DNA of 50,785 bases from Gammaproteobacteria bacterium (GTDB lineage Bacteria; Pseudomonadota; Gammaproteobacteria; Pseudomonadales; Azotimanducaceae). The stretch spans positions 1 to 50,785 of the forward strand of contig JAPPGA010000066.1 of assembly GCA_028821515.1 (NCBI GenBank), given 5' to 3'. Within the stretch, counting starts at the first letter, position 1. Each line of letters starts with the position of its first letter. The notes under the pieces are model-generated. The model had not been told where the DNA came from. It made no database searches and saw nothing but the letters and a program-made list of their open reading frames with translations. This document shows, piece by piece, positions 42,738 through 50,785 of the stretch. Made by a program: the position numbers and the translations under genes.

Positions 42738-43431
42738 CTTCCAACGTATCTGTTCGGGTCAGGTATCGAGTCTTCTCCTTACCCTCGGCGTAGGCGATCT
42801 TCATTGCGAGTCGAGGGGTAGGCGTCACGTTGGGGCCTGACATATGCGGTTCAAAACTGTCGAACGCGACAGCTTCCCCTTTTGCCAGGTCGACGAGCCC
42901 CATGGACTCCGCCAGTCGAGACGCAATTCGATCGGGAATCGTGATCGGAAACTCCCCCGCCAGGGCCGCGCCCTCCTCGTGTTCCAGGATTGATCCGGTG
43001 TTGAATGACGACATCTCGCTGACGCCGACCTGGTTTTCGCGCGACAGCATCAGGCCGCCCCTTTCTTCTGACATGTCCGCAAGAGCAATCCACACCGAGA
43101 AGATCGTCGGCGACGGGTCCCTTCCGATCCAATAGGCGCGATCCTGGTGCAACGCCGTCCCCGCGGCGCCGGCACCCTTTATCAACAGGCTGGCGTGATC
43201 AATGACAGGGACATCGAAAGCTACAAGGTCAGAGATCTCCGGCCATATCTCCAGGTGGAACAGTCTCAACAGGTCGAAGTTGTTGTCTTCCGGCAGTTTG
43301 CTGACAAAGAAGTCCTTGCCGTCCCAATGCACGGACTCCTGGTTGTCAGACGCGGAAACAAGTACGCCCGCGCGTCCAAGCAGGGCATCGATGTTCTCAA
43401 CCGAAATTCGCGACGTTAATCTGCACCACAC
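42727..43431 (-). CDS. phytanoyl-CoA dioxygenase (PhyH) family protein
   Basis: A 234-residue Fe(II)/2-oxoglutarate dioxygenase. The first metal pair H-x-D is in GTALHQDRAYWIG near residue 94, and the distal His is in FDSFEPHMSGPN near 195, followed by the 2-oxoglutarate-binding Arg in TPRLAMKIAY. The length is a little short but the core is intact. The start GTG 43431 has no clear Shine-Dalgarno. It overlaps the DUF3089 gene by 11 bases, so both are probably co-expressed. Such enzymes hydroxylate lipids or secondary metabolites; the substrate is unknown. Confidence 0.85.
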   Translation of the reverse strand: MWCRLTSRISVENIDALLGRAGVLVSASDNQESVHWDGKDFFVSKLPEDNNFDLLRLFHLEIWPEISDLVAFDVPVIDHASLLIKGAGAAGTALHQDRAYWIGRDPSPTIFSVWIALADMSEERGGLMLSRENQVGVSEMSSFNTGSILEHEEGAALAGEFPITIPDRIASRLAESMGLVDLAKGEAVAFDSFEPHMSGPNVTPTPRLAMKIAYAEGKEKTRYLTRTDTLEGGS

Positions 43432-43567
43432 GACTCGGTCTCCATTGCGTTCAGGGATGGATCAAGGAGCCTTCAGCCGGGGGATGTTCCCCGACCGCTG
43501 ACGCGTAAGGAAGTGCTGGCATTTGGCCCGTCGCCAGATGCGTACTTCCTTGGAAGTCGTTGCCAGA

Positions 43568-44887
43568 TCATTCGACAATCGCATCTCTCACTGCTTCTGC
43601 GATCTTCCAGGGCAGGTCTGTCGGTCCCTGAACCATGTATACGACCGTCAGTTCCTCCTCCGGCGCCGTCCAGGACACGGTACCCGCAGCCCCCATCCAG
43701 CCGAATGCACCAGCCGTTCGGCCATCCTTGGTTTCCTCGGGATCCATGGTGATGCCAACCGTATAGCCGAACCCGCGGCCGGAACCTCCCTTTGCCGTTT
43801 CGTTGAACAGGTTTCCCACCTGGTTGGTCGACATCATCGCGACCGATTCCGGCTTGAGAAGCCGATGGCCGAACAACGTTCCCCCGTTCACCAGCATCTG
43901 CTCGAAATGCATGTAGTCCCGGGCGGTGCTGACCAGGCCGATGGAACCGGAGAAATAGGCGGCGGACTTGATCCAGGGTCCCTTGTCATTGCTGAAAGCC
44001 GACATCCGGTCAAGTTTGCCTTCGGGCACGTTCCAATGCGTATCCTTCATGTCCAGCGGGTCGAAGATGCGCGTCTGAACGAACTCGTTGAACGGCGTGC
44101 CCGACGCGATCTCGACGATCCGCGCCACGACATCGAGACCGACGGTACCGCTGTAAGCCCAGCGGGACCCGGGCTGGAAGTCCAGCGGACCTGCCGCCAC
44201 CCTGGGGATCCAGGAAGCGAGCGTATCCGACTCTCCGGGCCTCTCCAATTTCGAGACCATTGTCCCGATCCCGCCCGTATAGAGCCCGGCCGTGTGGGTC
44301 AACAGGTCGTGAATGGTCAGTGGCCGGTGCGCATCCACAAGCTGATGGTCGGGAACCTTTTGCTTTTTTGACTTGTTCCTGGACTTGTCTTTGGACTTGG
44401 TGATCTTCTTGCCTGCAGATTCGCTGGCAACGGCTACCTGGATACCCTTGAACTCGGGAATGTACTTTTCGACCGGGTCTTCTGGACTGATCAGGCCTTC
44501 CTCGATCATCATCATCGCGGCCACGCCGAGCACCGGCTTGGTCGAGGAGGCCATGTGAAACATAGTGTCCTTCCGCATGGGCCTCTCGGTCGTATCGTCG
44601 ATTACGCCATGAGCCTCCAAATAGACCACTTTGTTGCGTCGAGTGATGCCAATCACGACTCCCCGAACGCGACCGTCGTCAATGTACTCCTGCACAAGAT
44701 CATCGATCTCTTTCAGTCGTTCGGTAGACATGCCGACGTCTTCCGGGCTTCCGTGAGGTAACTCGCGAGTTGTGGCCATCGCAGGATCCAAAGTGTGTTG
44801 AGGTTGGACTGAAGACGGTTGGGCGGCACCCGTGCCACAGAGAGTGGCAAAAAGACTGGCGGCAGCAATCATCAAGGGTCTTGGCAC
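43568..44887 (-). CDS. exported serine hydrolase (beta-lactamase/EstB family) with Lys-rich insert
   Basis: A 439-residue serine hydrolase of the class C beta-lactamase/penicillin-binding-like fold. A signal peptide (LMIAAASLFATLCGTGAAQ) predicts export. The SxxK motif is SSTKPVLG near residue 112, the Tyr motif is WAYSGTVGL near 244, and HTAGLYTGG and GAFGWMGAAGT are present. Between them (about 157-178) lies an unusual Lys/Ser-rich run (KKITKSKDKSRNKSKKQK). The start is GTG 44887 with AGGAG seven bases upstream. It is likely an esterase or D-aminopeptidase rather than an antibiotic-resistance enzyme. Confidence 0.9.
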   Translation of the reverse strand: MPRPLMIAAASLFATLCGTGAAQPSSVQPQHTLDPAMATTRELPHGSPEDVGMSTERLKEIDDLVQEYIDDGRVRGVVIGITRRNKVVYLEAHGVIDDTTERPMRKDTMFHMASSTKPVLGVAAMMMIEEGLISPEDPVEKYIPEFKGIQVAVASESAGKKITKSKDKSRNKSKKQKVPDHQLVDAHRPLTIHDLLTHTAGLYTGGIGTMVSKLERPGESDTLASWIPRVAAGPLDFQPGSRWAYSGTVGLDVVARIVEIASGTPFNEFVQTRIFDPLDMKDTHWNVPEGKLDRMSAFSNDKGPWIKSAAYFSGSIGLVSTARDYMHFEQMLVNGGTLFGHRLLKPESVAMMSTNQVGNLFNETAKGGSGRGFGYTVGITMDPEETKDGRTAGAFGWMGAAGTVSWTAPEEELTVVYMVQGPTDLPWKIAEAVRDAIVE

Positions 44888-45051
44888 GGTGATTCTCCTG
44901 TTCCCGTCTTGCCATGGCGGTGCAAGCCTACCAGCCTTTCGAACAGACCCGACACCGTGTGAGAGGGAGTCCGGCCTTGTCGACGATCGCTTGCGCGTAG
45001 ACGGCGGATGTCGCACAGTGCCTTGCGCCGTTTGCGTACAGAGTCCCTCGC

Positions 45052-45663
45052 ATGTTTCGGTACCTGGCCGGACTGTTGTTGTTCTGCGCGACGATGAGCG
45101 CGGGAGAGACGACATGGAGAGGCTTGGTCGTCGCGCCCGAGAACCGGTGCGCGCCCTATGATCGCGACGACTACCGGTACCCGCAGTCCGTGGAGGACGA
45201 GATCATTGCTAAGTTGGGAGACCTGTTCAGCCCATACACGTGTGCGCAATTCGGTTCGAGCCGGGAGACGGAGATCGAACACATGATCGCGGTTTCCCAA
45301 GCCCATGACAGCGGGTTGTGCATGGCGGACCGGCAGACCAAACGCCGATTCGCTTCCGATCTGCGCAACCTGACGTTGGCTGCGCCTGCCGTCAACCGCG
45401 AGAAGGGCGCCAGGGACGCTGCTGAATGGTTACCGGAAACGAACCGCTGCTGGTTTGCGGGCCGGATCGTCGAGGTGCGCAGGGCTTACGAACTCACTAT
45501 CGATCGGCGGGAGGCCGCTGCGCTGGAATCCGTGCTGTCCAACTGTTCGCCGGCAGACGTGGGAGGAGCTTTCTGCGCGAGCCGTTCGTTCGTCATGCAG
45601 GTACTGCTGCCGATACTCGAGACCGATGTGCCTGATGCGGGGGAAGCGACGCAAGTCCCTTGA
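45052..45663 (+). CDS. secreted HNH (His-Me finger, DUF1524-like) nuclease
   Basis: A 203-residue protein with a signal peptide (FRYLAGLLLFCATMSAG) followed by an HNH-like domain: ETEIEHMIAVSQAHDSGLC with the general-base His, FASDLRNLTLAAPAVNREKG with the conserved Asn, and ARDAAEWLPETNRCWFAGRI. Five or more cysteines suggest disulphides in the periplasm or outside. The start is ATG 45052. Likely a non-specific extracellular DNase or RNase for nutrient use or competition. No immunity gene is recognised; it is divergent from the serine hydrolase. Confidence 0.85.
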   Translation: MFRYLAGLLLFCATMSAGETTWRGLVVAPENRCAPYDRDDYRYPQSVEDEIIAKLGDLFSPYTCAQFGSSRETEIEHMIAVSQAHDSGLCMADRQTKRRFASDLRNLTLAAPAVNREKGARDAAEWLPETNRCWFAGRIVEVRRAYELTIDRREAAALESVLSNCSPADVGGAFCASRSFVMQVLLPILETDVPDAGEATQVP

Positions 45664-45763
45664 TGTCCGGACACCCCAGCCTCATCGCGGGCGCGGCCCA
45701 CAGACTGGGGATGGCCATGAGGTGTCATCGACACTCCCTTGAGTTTCGTTGTATCGTGTCAAC

Positions 45764-46012
45764 GTGGCGCGGAGGAAGCACCCGAAAAAGGAAGTGGAGG
45801 CCGCGCTGATCGAAGCGGAAGCAGCGGGGTGGATTGTTGTGCGCACATCGTCCGCTCATCGGTGGGGTGTCATGCGCTGCCCGGAAGCGAGTCGGTCGGG
45901 CTGCCAGTACTCGATTTGGTCAACACCTCGCAGTTCCGGCAATCACGCCAGGCATTTGCTGAGGATGCTGCGAAACTGCCCGCATCGTGGCGACCTACTG
46001 GAGGACGAATAG
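45764..46012 (+). CDS. HicA-like toxin candidate
   Basis: An 82-residue basic protein (ARRKHPKKEVEAALIEAEAAGW), then VVRTSSAHRWGVMRCP with a candidate catalytic His32, and CQYSIWSTPRSSGNHARHLL. The fold pattern resembles HicA mRNA interferases. The start is GTG 45764; an in-frame TTG at 45749 is also possible and there is no strong Shine-Dalgarno. The stop is followed at once by the next gene's ATG. It is called a toxin by resemblance and gene order. Confidence 0.68.
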   Translation: MARRKHPKKEVEAALIEAEAAGWIVVRTSSAHRWGVMRCPEASRSGCQYSIWSTPRSSGNHARHLLRMLRNCPHRGDLLEDE

Positions 46013-46552
46013 ATGGCCAACCATCACTTTACGCTGATCGTGGAAGGACCCGACATGCAGGCGGAAGAGATCGTCGACGTTCTCTTCGAGAGTGGCTGCG
46101 ACGACGGAACCGTTGGACGGTCACAGGGCATCCAGTTTGTCGTCTTTGATCGCGAGGCCGACAATCTGGCCCAGGCCGTACTTACTGCCGTGGGTGACAT
46201 TGAGAGAGTTCCGGATCTCAAGGTCGTGCGGATCGCCGACGCTGGTCTGGTTTCAATGGCGGACATTGCGTCTCGTAGCGGGCGGACGCGCGAGAGTGTG
46301 CGCCTGTTGGTTTCCGGGGCGAGGGGCCCCGGCGGTTTTCCATCCCCTGTCACGGACCCTCGCAGCCGATACCGGCTCTGGCGTTGGTCAGAAGTGGAAC
46401 GCTGGCTCAGGGAGTACGCAAATCAAGCGACAGGCTCAAGCGATGATCGGTTGTTGGCAGCCATTAACGCCGGTCTCGAGTTTCGTCACTATGCGAGCAG
46501 CCTGGATGCCCGCCTGCGAAGCCGCGTGCGGTCAATGACGGGACTGCCTTAG
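46013..46552 (+). CDS. HTH-domain partner (antitoxin candidate)
   Basis: A 179-residue protein. The N-terminal 75 residues form an alpha/beta fold (HHFTLIVEGPDMQAEEIVD, GIQFVVFDREADNLAQAV). Residues about 79-135 are a MerR/excisionase-like helix-turn-helix (MADIASRSGRTRESVRLLVS, YRLWRWSEVERWL). The ATG directly follows the HicA-like stop, so they form a two-gene unit. It probably binds the toxin through the N-terminal domain and the promoter through the HTH. The toxin-first order matches hicAB. Confidence 0.7.
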   Translation: MANHHFTLIVEGPDMQAEEIVDVLFESGCDDGTVGRSQGIQFVVFDREADNLAQAVLTAVGDIERVPDLKVVRIADAGLVSMADIASRSGRTRESVRLLVSGARGPGGFPSPVTDPRSRYRLWRWSEVERWLREYANQATGSSDDRLLAAINAGLEFRHYASSLDARLRSRVRSMTGLP

Positions 46553-46633
46553 GTTTTTGACGGGGCTGGGGCTGACCTAGGGCGCGGATAAACGGGGTTT
46601 CACAACTCTGATCGCGGACGCGCCGACAATCCG

Positions 46634-48574
46634 ATGATGTCCGGTTTCGTGGCATGCATGGCGGCGGTTTCGGCGGCTCATGTCATGGCGGGAGAGTCCG
46701 CAGACCCTTCGTTGCCGCCCGAGTGGTTCGCCCCGCCCAAGACCGCAAGCGAACTCCGCATCACCCGTTTTTCCCAGAGCCCGTTCCTGGACGGCCGGGA
46801 CTTGCCGCCGGTGGAGGAACGCCTGCCGGACGATCCGGTGGTTATCCAGCCGTACAGGAGTATCGGCAAGTACGGCGGCACCGCGCGCATCACGCTGTGG
46901 GACTCGTGGCAGTTCTTCGGCGGGGAGCACGCGCTGACGATTTCGGCGGACATGCGCAACGTCCTGCCGAACCTGGCGGAGTCGTGGAGCCTGAGCGAGG
47001 ACGGCCGGATCACGACGATCCGCCTGCGCCCGGGGATCAAGTGGTCCGACGGCGCGCCGCTGACCGCCGCCGACTTCATGTTCCGGATGAACCACGTGTG
47101 GCTGGACCCCGAAATGAACCCGGTGACGCGCCGGCTCGTGAGGGGCTCGAAGTTCGTCAAGATCGACGACCTCACCTTCCAGTACGTGTTCCTCGAACCA
47201 AACCCGATGTTCGCCGGCTTCTTTGCCCACTACGGCAGCCAGTTTGCCGACCCCATGCACTTCTTCAGGCAGTACCACCCGGCGTACCGGGACCGGGACG
47301 AGTTGGAAGCGCTGGCCGAGGAAAAGGGTTTCATCACGTGGATGGCCATGTACCGGACCCTGATGGGCTGGGGCAACGAGGAGGCATCGAAGGTGCCGAC
47401 CCTGCGGGCATACAGGGTCGTTGAACGCACGCCGACCAAGATGCGCCTTGAGCGAAACCCCTACTACTTCAAGATCGATCCTGCCGGCAACCAGTTGCCG
47501 TACATCGACGCGGTCGATGCGATCATCGTGATGGAGAACTCGCAGATGATCACCTTCCAGGCCGCTACCGGCCAACTGGATTTCGCCGCCTACACCCTCA
47601 AGACCCAGGACATCCCCCTGCTCAAGCTCGGTGAGGCGAAGGGTGTCAACAAGGTGCATATCTGGCGGCGCGTGCACGTCAGTGACGTTGCGATACAGCC
47701 GAACTACAACTACCCCGACCCGAAATACCGGGCGTTGTTGTGGGGCAGCGGAGAGCGGCGTTTCGTCCGCTCCCTCTCGCACGCCATCGACCGCGAGCAG
47801 ATAAACGAGGTCGTCTACTTCGGCCGGGGCGCGCCAAGCCAGGTGACGGCCCACCCCTCGAGCCGCTGGTACGAACAACGATTCGCCGAAGCCCACATCC
47901 GCTACGACCCGGAATACGCCAGTGCCCTGCTGGATGAACTCGGCCTGTTCGACATGGATGGCGACGGGCTGCGCGAATACCCGGACGAATCGAAGCTCAC
48001 GATCACGCTCGAGTATCTCGATTTCGAGACCCCCAAGGGCATCACGATGGAACTCGTGCGCAACTACTGGCGGGAAGTGGGGGTCGACGTGCGGCTGAAG
48101 TCGGTGGAGAGACGCCTTCAGGCCGAACGCTCCCAGGCCAACAGGATGCAGATGACGCTGTGGCACGCGGATAAGGTGATCGACATCCTGTTCCCCCTGG
48201 TGCCGGACTGGTTCTATCCGCACCGCTCGGGGTGGGACATCGCCATGTGGAACGATTGGGCCCGGTACTACCAGACCGACGGCGAGCTCGGCGAAGAGCC
48301 GCCAGAACTCATCCGCAACCTCCAGAACTGGGGCGATGAACTACGCACCGCGACCACGGAGGCGCGTCGCACGCGGGCGGCAAAGACGCTGCTCGCGGCG
48401 GCGGCGGAGAATCTCTGGACCATCGGCACGGTGGGGCAGGCACCGCATCCCGTGGTCGTTTCCACGCGCCTCAAGAACGTGACGCCGACCGGTATCTGGG
48501 GCTGGGACAATCGGTGGACCCTCGCCTACCATCCGGCCACGTGGTACATCGACGAGACACCCGGCAAGGAGTAG
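46634..48574 (+). CDS. ABC transporter solute-binding protein, family 5, copy 1
   Basis: A 646-residue periplasmic binding protein of the peptide/nickel/oligopeptide (SBP_bac_5) class, larger than the typical 530. A signal peptide (VACMAAVSAAHVMAG) precedes the mature chain. Family features include LNVLPNLAESWSLSEDG in the form NVLPNLAESWSLSEDGR, TIRLRPGIKWSDGAPLTAAD, LERNPYYFKIDPAGNQLPY and RRFVRSLSHAIDREQINEV. It aligns without gaps to copy 2 at the same length. No permease or ATPase is nearby to the left. The substrate is probably a peptide or other large solute. Confidence 0.92.
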   Translation: MMSGFVACMAAVSAAHVMAGESADPSLPPEWFAPPKTASELRITRFSQSPFLDGRDLPPVEERLPDDPVVIQPYRSIGKYGGTARITLWDSWQFFGGEHALTISADMRNVLPNLAESWSLSEDGRITTIRLRPGIKWSDGAPLTAADFMFRMNHVWLDPEMNPVTRRLVRGSKFVKIDDLTFQYVFLEPNPMFAGFFAHYGSQFADPMHFFRQYHPAYRDRDELEALAEEKGFITWMAMYRTLMGWGNEEASKVPTLRAYRVVERTPTKMRLERNPYYFKIDPAGNQLPYIDAVDAIIVMENSQMITFQAATGQLDFAAYTLKTQDIPLLKLGEAKGVNKVHIWRRVHVSDVAIQPNYNYPDPKYRALLWGSGERRFVRSLSHAIDREQINEVVYFGRGAPSQVTAHPSSRWYEQRFAEAHIRYDPEYASALLDELGLFDMDGDGLREYPDESKLTITLEYLDFETPKGITMELVRNYWREVGVDVRLKSVERRLQAERSQANRMQMTLWHADKVIDILFPLVPDWFYPHRSGWDIAMWNDWARYYQTDGELGEEPPELIRNLQNWGDELRTATTEARRTRAAKTLLAAAAENLWTIGTVGQAPHPVVVSTRLKNVTPTGIWGWDNRWTLAYHPATWYIDETPGKE

Positions 48575-48649
48575 CACGGGTCCACGTTGTCTCGACGCAG
48601 GGACAGGCGCTCGTTGACGCGCCCGCAGGACGGTCGCCATCATGGCGCA

Positions 48650-50590
48650 ATGAAGCTCAATCTTGCCTTGTCGTGGGCCTGTTTTTTGGGCGCGGCCGTC
48701 TGCGTTGCAGCGGAGGATTCGGTGCCGCTACCCGACCAGTGGTTCGCCGCGCCGGAGACAGCCAGCGAACTCGGCATCACGCACTTCTCCCAGAGCCCGT
48801 TCCTCCACGGCCAGGATCTTCCTCCAGTGGAACAACGCCTGCCTGACGATCCGGTCGTCGTCCGACCATACCGGAGTATCGGCAGGTACGGCGGTACCGC
48901 GCGCATCACGCTGTGGGATAACTGGCAGTTCTTCAACTTCGAGCACGTCCTTACGATCTCGGCGGACCTGCGCAATGTGCTGCCCAACTTGGCGGAGTCC
49001 TGGAGTCTGAGCGAGGACGGCCGCGTGACGACCATTCGTCTGCGCCCCGGGATCAAGTGGTCTGACGGCCATCCCCTGACTGCCGACGACTTCATGTTCC
49101 GGATGAACCACGTGTGGCTGGACCGGGAAATGAGTCCGGTGACGCGCCGGCTCGTGAGGGGCTCGAAGTTCGTAAAGATCGACGACCTCACTTTCCAGTA
49201 CGCGTTCCCCGAACCGAACCCGATGTTTGCCAATTTCCTTGCCCATTACGGCAGCCATTTCGCCGATCCCATGCATTTCTTCAAGCAGTACCACCCGGCC
49301 TACCGGGACAGGGACGAACTGAACGCGCTGGTGAGGGAAAAGGGCTTCGTCACCTGGATGGCGATGTACCAGGCGCTGTGGGGCTGGGGCAACGAGGAAG
49401 CCGCGAGGGTGCCGACCCTGCGTGCGTACAAGGTGGTGCAGCGCACACCCACCAAGATGCGCCTTGAGCGCAACCCCTACTATTTCAAGATCGATCCTGC
49501 CGGCAACCAGTTGCCGTACATCGACGCGATCGATTCGATCATCCTGCTGGAAAACTCGGAGATGATCACCTTCCAGGCCGCCACGGGCCAGCTCGACTTC
49601 GCTGCCATGACGCTCAGGACCCAGGACATACCGTTGCTCAAGCTCGGCGAGGCGAAAGGGGTCAACAAGGTGCATATCTGGCGCCGTCTGCACGTCAGCG
49701 ACCTGGCCATCCAGCCAAACTACAACCACGACGATCCCAGGTACCGGGAACTGTTGTGGGGCAGGGGAGAACGGCGTTTCGTTCGCGCGCTCTCCCACGC
49801 CATCGACCGCCAGCAGATGAACGAAGCCATCTACTTCGGCCGGGGCGTGCCGAGCCAGGTGACGGCCCATCCCTCGAGCCGCTGGTACGAACGGCGCTTC
49901 GCCGAGGCGCATCTCCGCTACGATCCGGACTATGCGCGCGCTCTGCTGGATGAGCTGGGGCTACGGGACGTGGACGGCGACGGCCTGCGGGAATACCCCG
50001 ACGGGTCGAAGCTCACGATCACGCTGGAGTACCTCGACTTCGAGACGCCCAAGAGCATCAGCATGGAACTCGTGCGGGACTACTGGCGCGAGGTGGGCAT
50101 TGACCTGCGTCTCATGTCCATCGAGAGGCGCTTGCAGGCCGAACGCGCCCAGGCCAACAGCATGCAGATGACGCTTTGGCATGCGGACAAGGTGACCGAC
50201 ATCCTGTTCCCGCTGGTACCGGACTGGTTCTATCCGCACCGTGCCGGCTGGGAACTCTCCCTGTGGAACCACTGGGCCCGGTACTTCCAGACCGACGGGG
50301 AACTTGGCGAAGAGCCGCCCGAGCCCATCCGCAAACTCCAGTACTGGGGCGTCCAGCTACGTACCGCGACGACGGAAGCCCATCGCACAAAGGCCGCCAA
50401 AACGCTGCTCGCTGCGGCGGCGGAGAATCTCTGGACCATCGGCACCGTGGGACAGGCGCCCCATCCGGTGGTCGTCTCCACGCGCCTCAGGAACGTGACG
50501 CCCACCGGCGTCTGGGGCTGGGACAGCCGCTGGACGCTCCCCTACCATCCGGCGACGTGGTACTTGGACGAGACGCCCGATGGGCGATAG
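48650..50590 (+). CDS. ABC transporter solute-binding protein, family 5, copy 2
   Basis: A 646-residue paralogue of the preceding gene, with signal peptide (ALSWACFLGAAVCVAAED). The two align from the first residue to the last without visible indels, with long identical runs such as RLVRGSKFVKIDDLTFQY and SHAIDR. Differences are spread along the chain, including the N-terminal signal. The start is ATG 48650, and the 75-base gap after copy 1 shows no terminator. A transporter operon might have followed before the IS insertion at the right edge. Confidence 0.92.
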   Translation: MKLNLALSWACFLGAAVCVAAEDSVPLPDQWFAAPETASELGITHFSQSPFLHGQDLPPVEQRLPDDPVVVRPYRSIGRYGGTARITLWDNWQFFNFEHVLTISADLRNVLPNLAESWSLSEDGRVTTIRLRPGIKWSDGHPLTADDFMFRMNHVWLDREMSPVTRRLVRGSKFVKIDDLTFQYAFPEPNPMFANFLAHYGSHFADPMHFFKQYHPAYRDRDELNALVREKGFVTWMAMYQALWGWGNEEAARVPTLRAYKVVQRTPTKMRLERNPYYFKIDPAGNQLPYIDAIDSIILLENSEMITFQAATGQLDFAAMTLRTQDIPLLKLGEAKGVNKVHIWRRLHVSDLAIQPNYNHDDPRYRELLWGRGERRFVRALSHAIDRQQMNEAIYFGRGVPSQVTAHPSSRWYERRFAEAHLRYDPDYARALLDELGLRDVDGDGLREYPDGSKLTITLEYLDFETPKSISMELVRDYWREVGIDLRLMSIERRLQAERAQANSMQMTLWHADKVTDILFPLVPDWFYPHRAGWELSLWNHWARYFQTDGELGEEPPEPIRKLQYWGVQLRTATTEAHRTKAAKTLLAAAAENLWTIGTVGQAPHPVVVSTRLRNVTPTGVWGWDSRWTLPYHPATWYLDETPDGR

Positions 50591-50628
50591 CAGTGCCCCA
50601 GGTCGCGACGAGGGGTTGACTCAGCGCC

Positions 50629-50757
50629 ATGAAATCTATCGCCCTCACGGGCAACATCTTTCAACCCCCGCCCAAGCCCACCTATCATCCCGTCGATCTT
50701 GCCGCCAGAGGCAGCAAGTCCGACAGGCTGCTAGTGTTGTGTCCCGGAAATAACTGA
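50629..50757 (+). other. short ORF cut by the IS630 end, possibly a gene remnant
   Basis: ATG 50629 opens a 42-codon frame (MKSIALTGNIFQPPPKP at the start). Its last nine codons lie inside the presumed insertion sequence, after the TA at 50732-50733, so it may be the beginning of an interrupted gene or chance. I recognise no family. Confidence 0.2.
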
Positions 50758-50785
50758 GCAAAGTCTTTCGATCTTGGCGAGTATG
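50731..50785 (-). CDS. IS630-family transposase, C-terminal end (partial)
   Basis: Read on the minus strand, the last 18 codons give ILAKIERLCSVISGTQH and a TAG stop. This tail (ILxKIxRLCxxISGTQH) is a typical ending of IS630-type DDE transposases. The rest of the gene lies past the right edge. The element end is probably near the TA at 50732-50733, the dinucleotide IS630 elements duplicate on insertion; the inverted repeat cannot be confirmed because the other end is missing. Confidence 0.72.
   Translation of the reverse strand, partial: ILAKIERLCSVISGTQH

Noticed and set aside
46577-48223. A 548-codon minus-strand frame opposite the first solute-binding gene
   Set aside because: It mirrors the coding strand of a strong family match and has a His/Arg/Val-rich composition typical of antisense frames in high-GC DNA.

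Overview
The window reads as a high-GC chromosome segment from a gammaproteobacterium, probably an uncultured or environmental lineage with broad organic-matter catabolism. Evidence for this is the core block tRNA-Gln, rplY (L25/CTC form), pth and ychF, together with hspQ, mtfA, an RND/MFP efflux set, and many Rieske, SMP-30, amidohydrolase, CoA-transferase and PhyH type genes. Gene density is very high. No gene-free stretch exceeds about 250 bases, and many neighbours overlap by 1 to 4 bases (GTGA, TAGTG, ATGA), so translational coupling is common. There is no CRISPR array, prophage or plasmid backbone. The only mobile DNA seen is the end of an IS630-type transposase at the right edge.

Region 1 (1-10205, minus strand) is one compact operon: ABC ATPase, a giant ABC-2 type permease fused to a peptidase-like and a golvesin-like domain, an RND periplasmic adaptor lipoprotein, and two different RND pumps, the last cut by the left edge. 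Region 2 (10279-15085, plus) holds amtB behind a candidate sigma-54 promoter, a lone STAS protein, tRNA-Gln with a good sigma-70 promoter, then rplY-pth-ychF. Region 3 (15213-25631) is accessory metabolism: epoxide hydrolase, a PIN/RHH toxin-antitoxin pair, an ArsI-like dioxygenase, a class III CoA-transferase, two tandem acetoacetate-decarboxylase-like paralogues ahead of a strong terminator, an aldo/keto reductase, an MFS carrier, exonuclease III, a methyltransferase and a PEBP/YbhB protein.

Region 4 (25727-37993) contains a Rieske protein that looks truncated and is joined in frame (one stop codon) to an FkbM methyltransferase lacking a full signal sequence, a cysteine-rich zinc-ribbon protein, mtfA, an SPFH protein with a PiT-like transporter, a Tat-exported aldo/keto reductase with iron-sulphur cluster motifs, small membrane proteins, a YhaO/YhaN-like nuclease-ATPase pair, an SMP-30 lactonase, hspQ, and a 43-residue single-pass membrane protein. 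Region 5 (38029-44887, minus) has an amidohydrolase, an ADP-ribosylglycohydrolase plus RtcB RNA ligase pair, an overlapping PhyH dioxygenase and DUF3089 hydrolase, and an exported serine hydrolase with a lysine-rich insert. Region 6 (45052-50785, plus) has a secreted HNH-type nuclease, a HicA-like/HTH toxin-antitoxin candidate, two near-identical-length (646-residue) ABC solute-binding paralogues with no transporter genes in view, and the transposase end.

The most unusual items are the ABC-permease/inactive-peptidase/golvesin fusion wired into an RND operon, the ARH-RtcB pair (possible RNA-end repair), the Rieske-FkbM junction, a probable ATT start codon on the PiT-like gene, and small ORFs that are easily missed. 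All functional calls are from motif recognition by eye; no database search was run.
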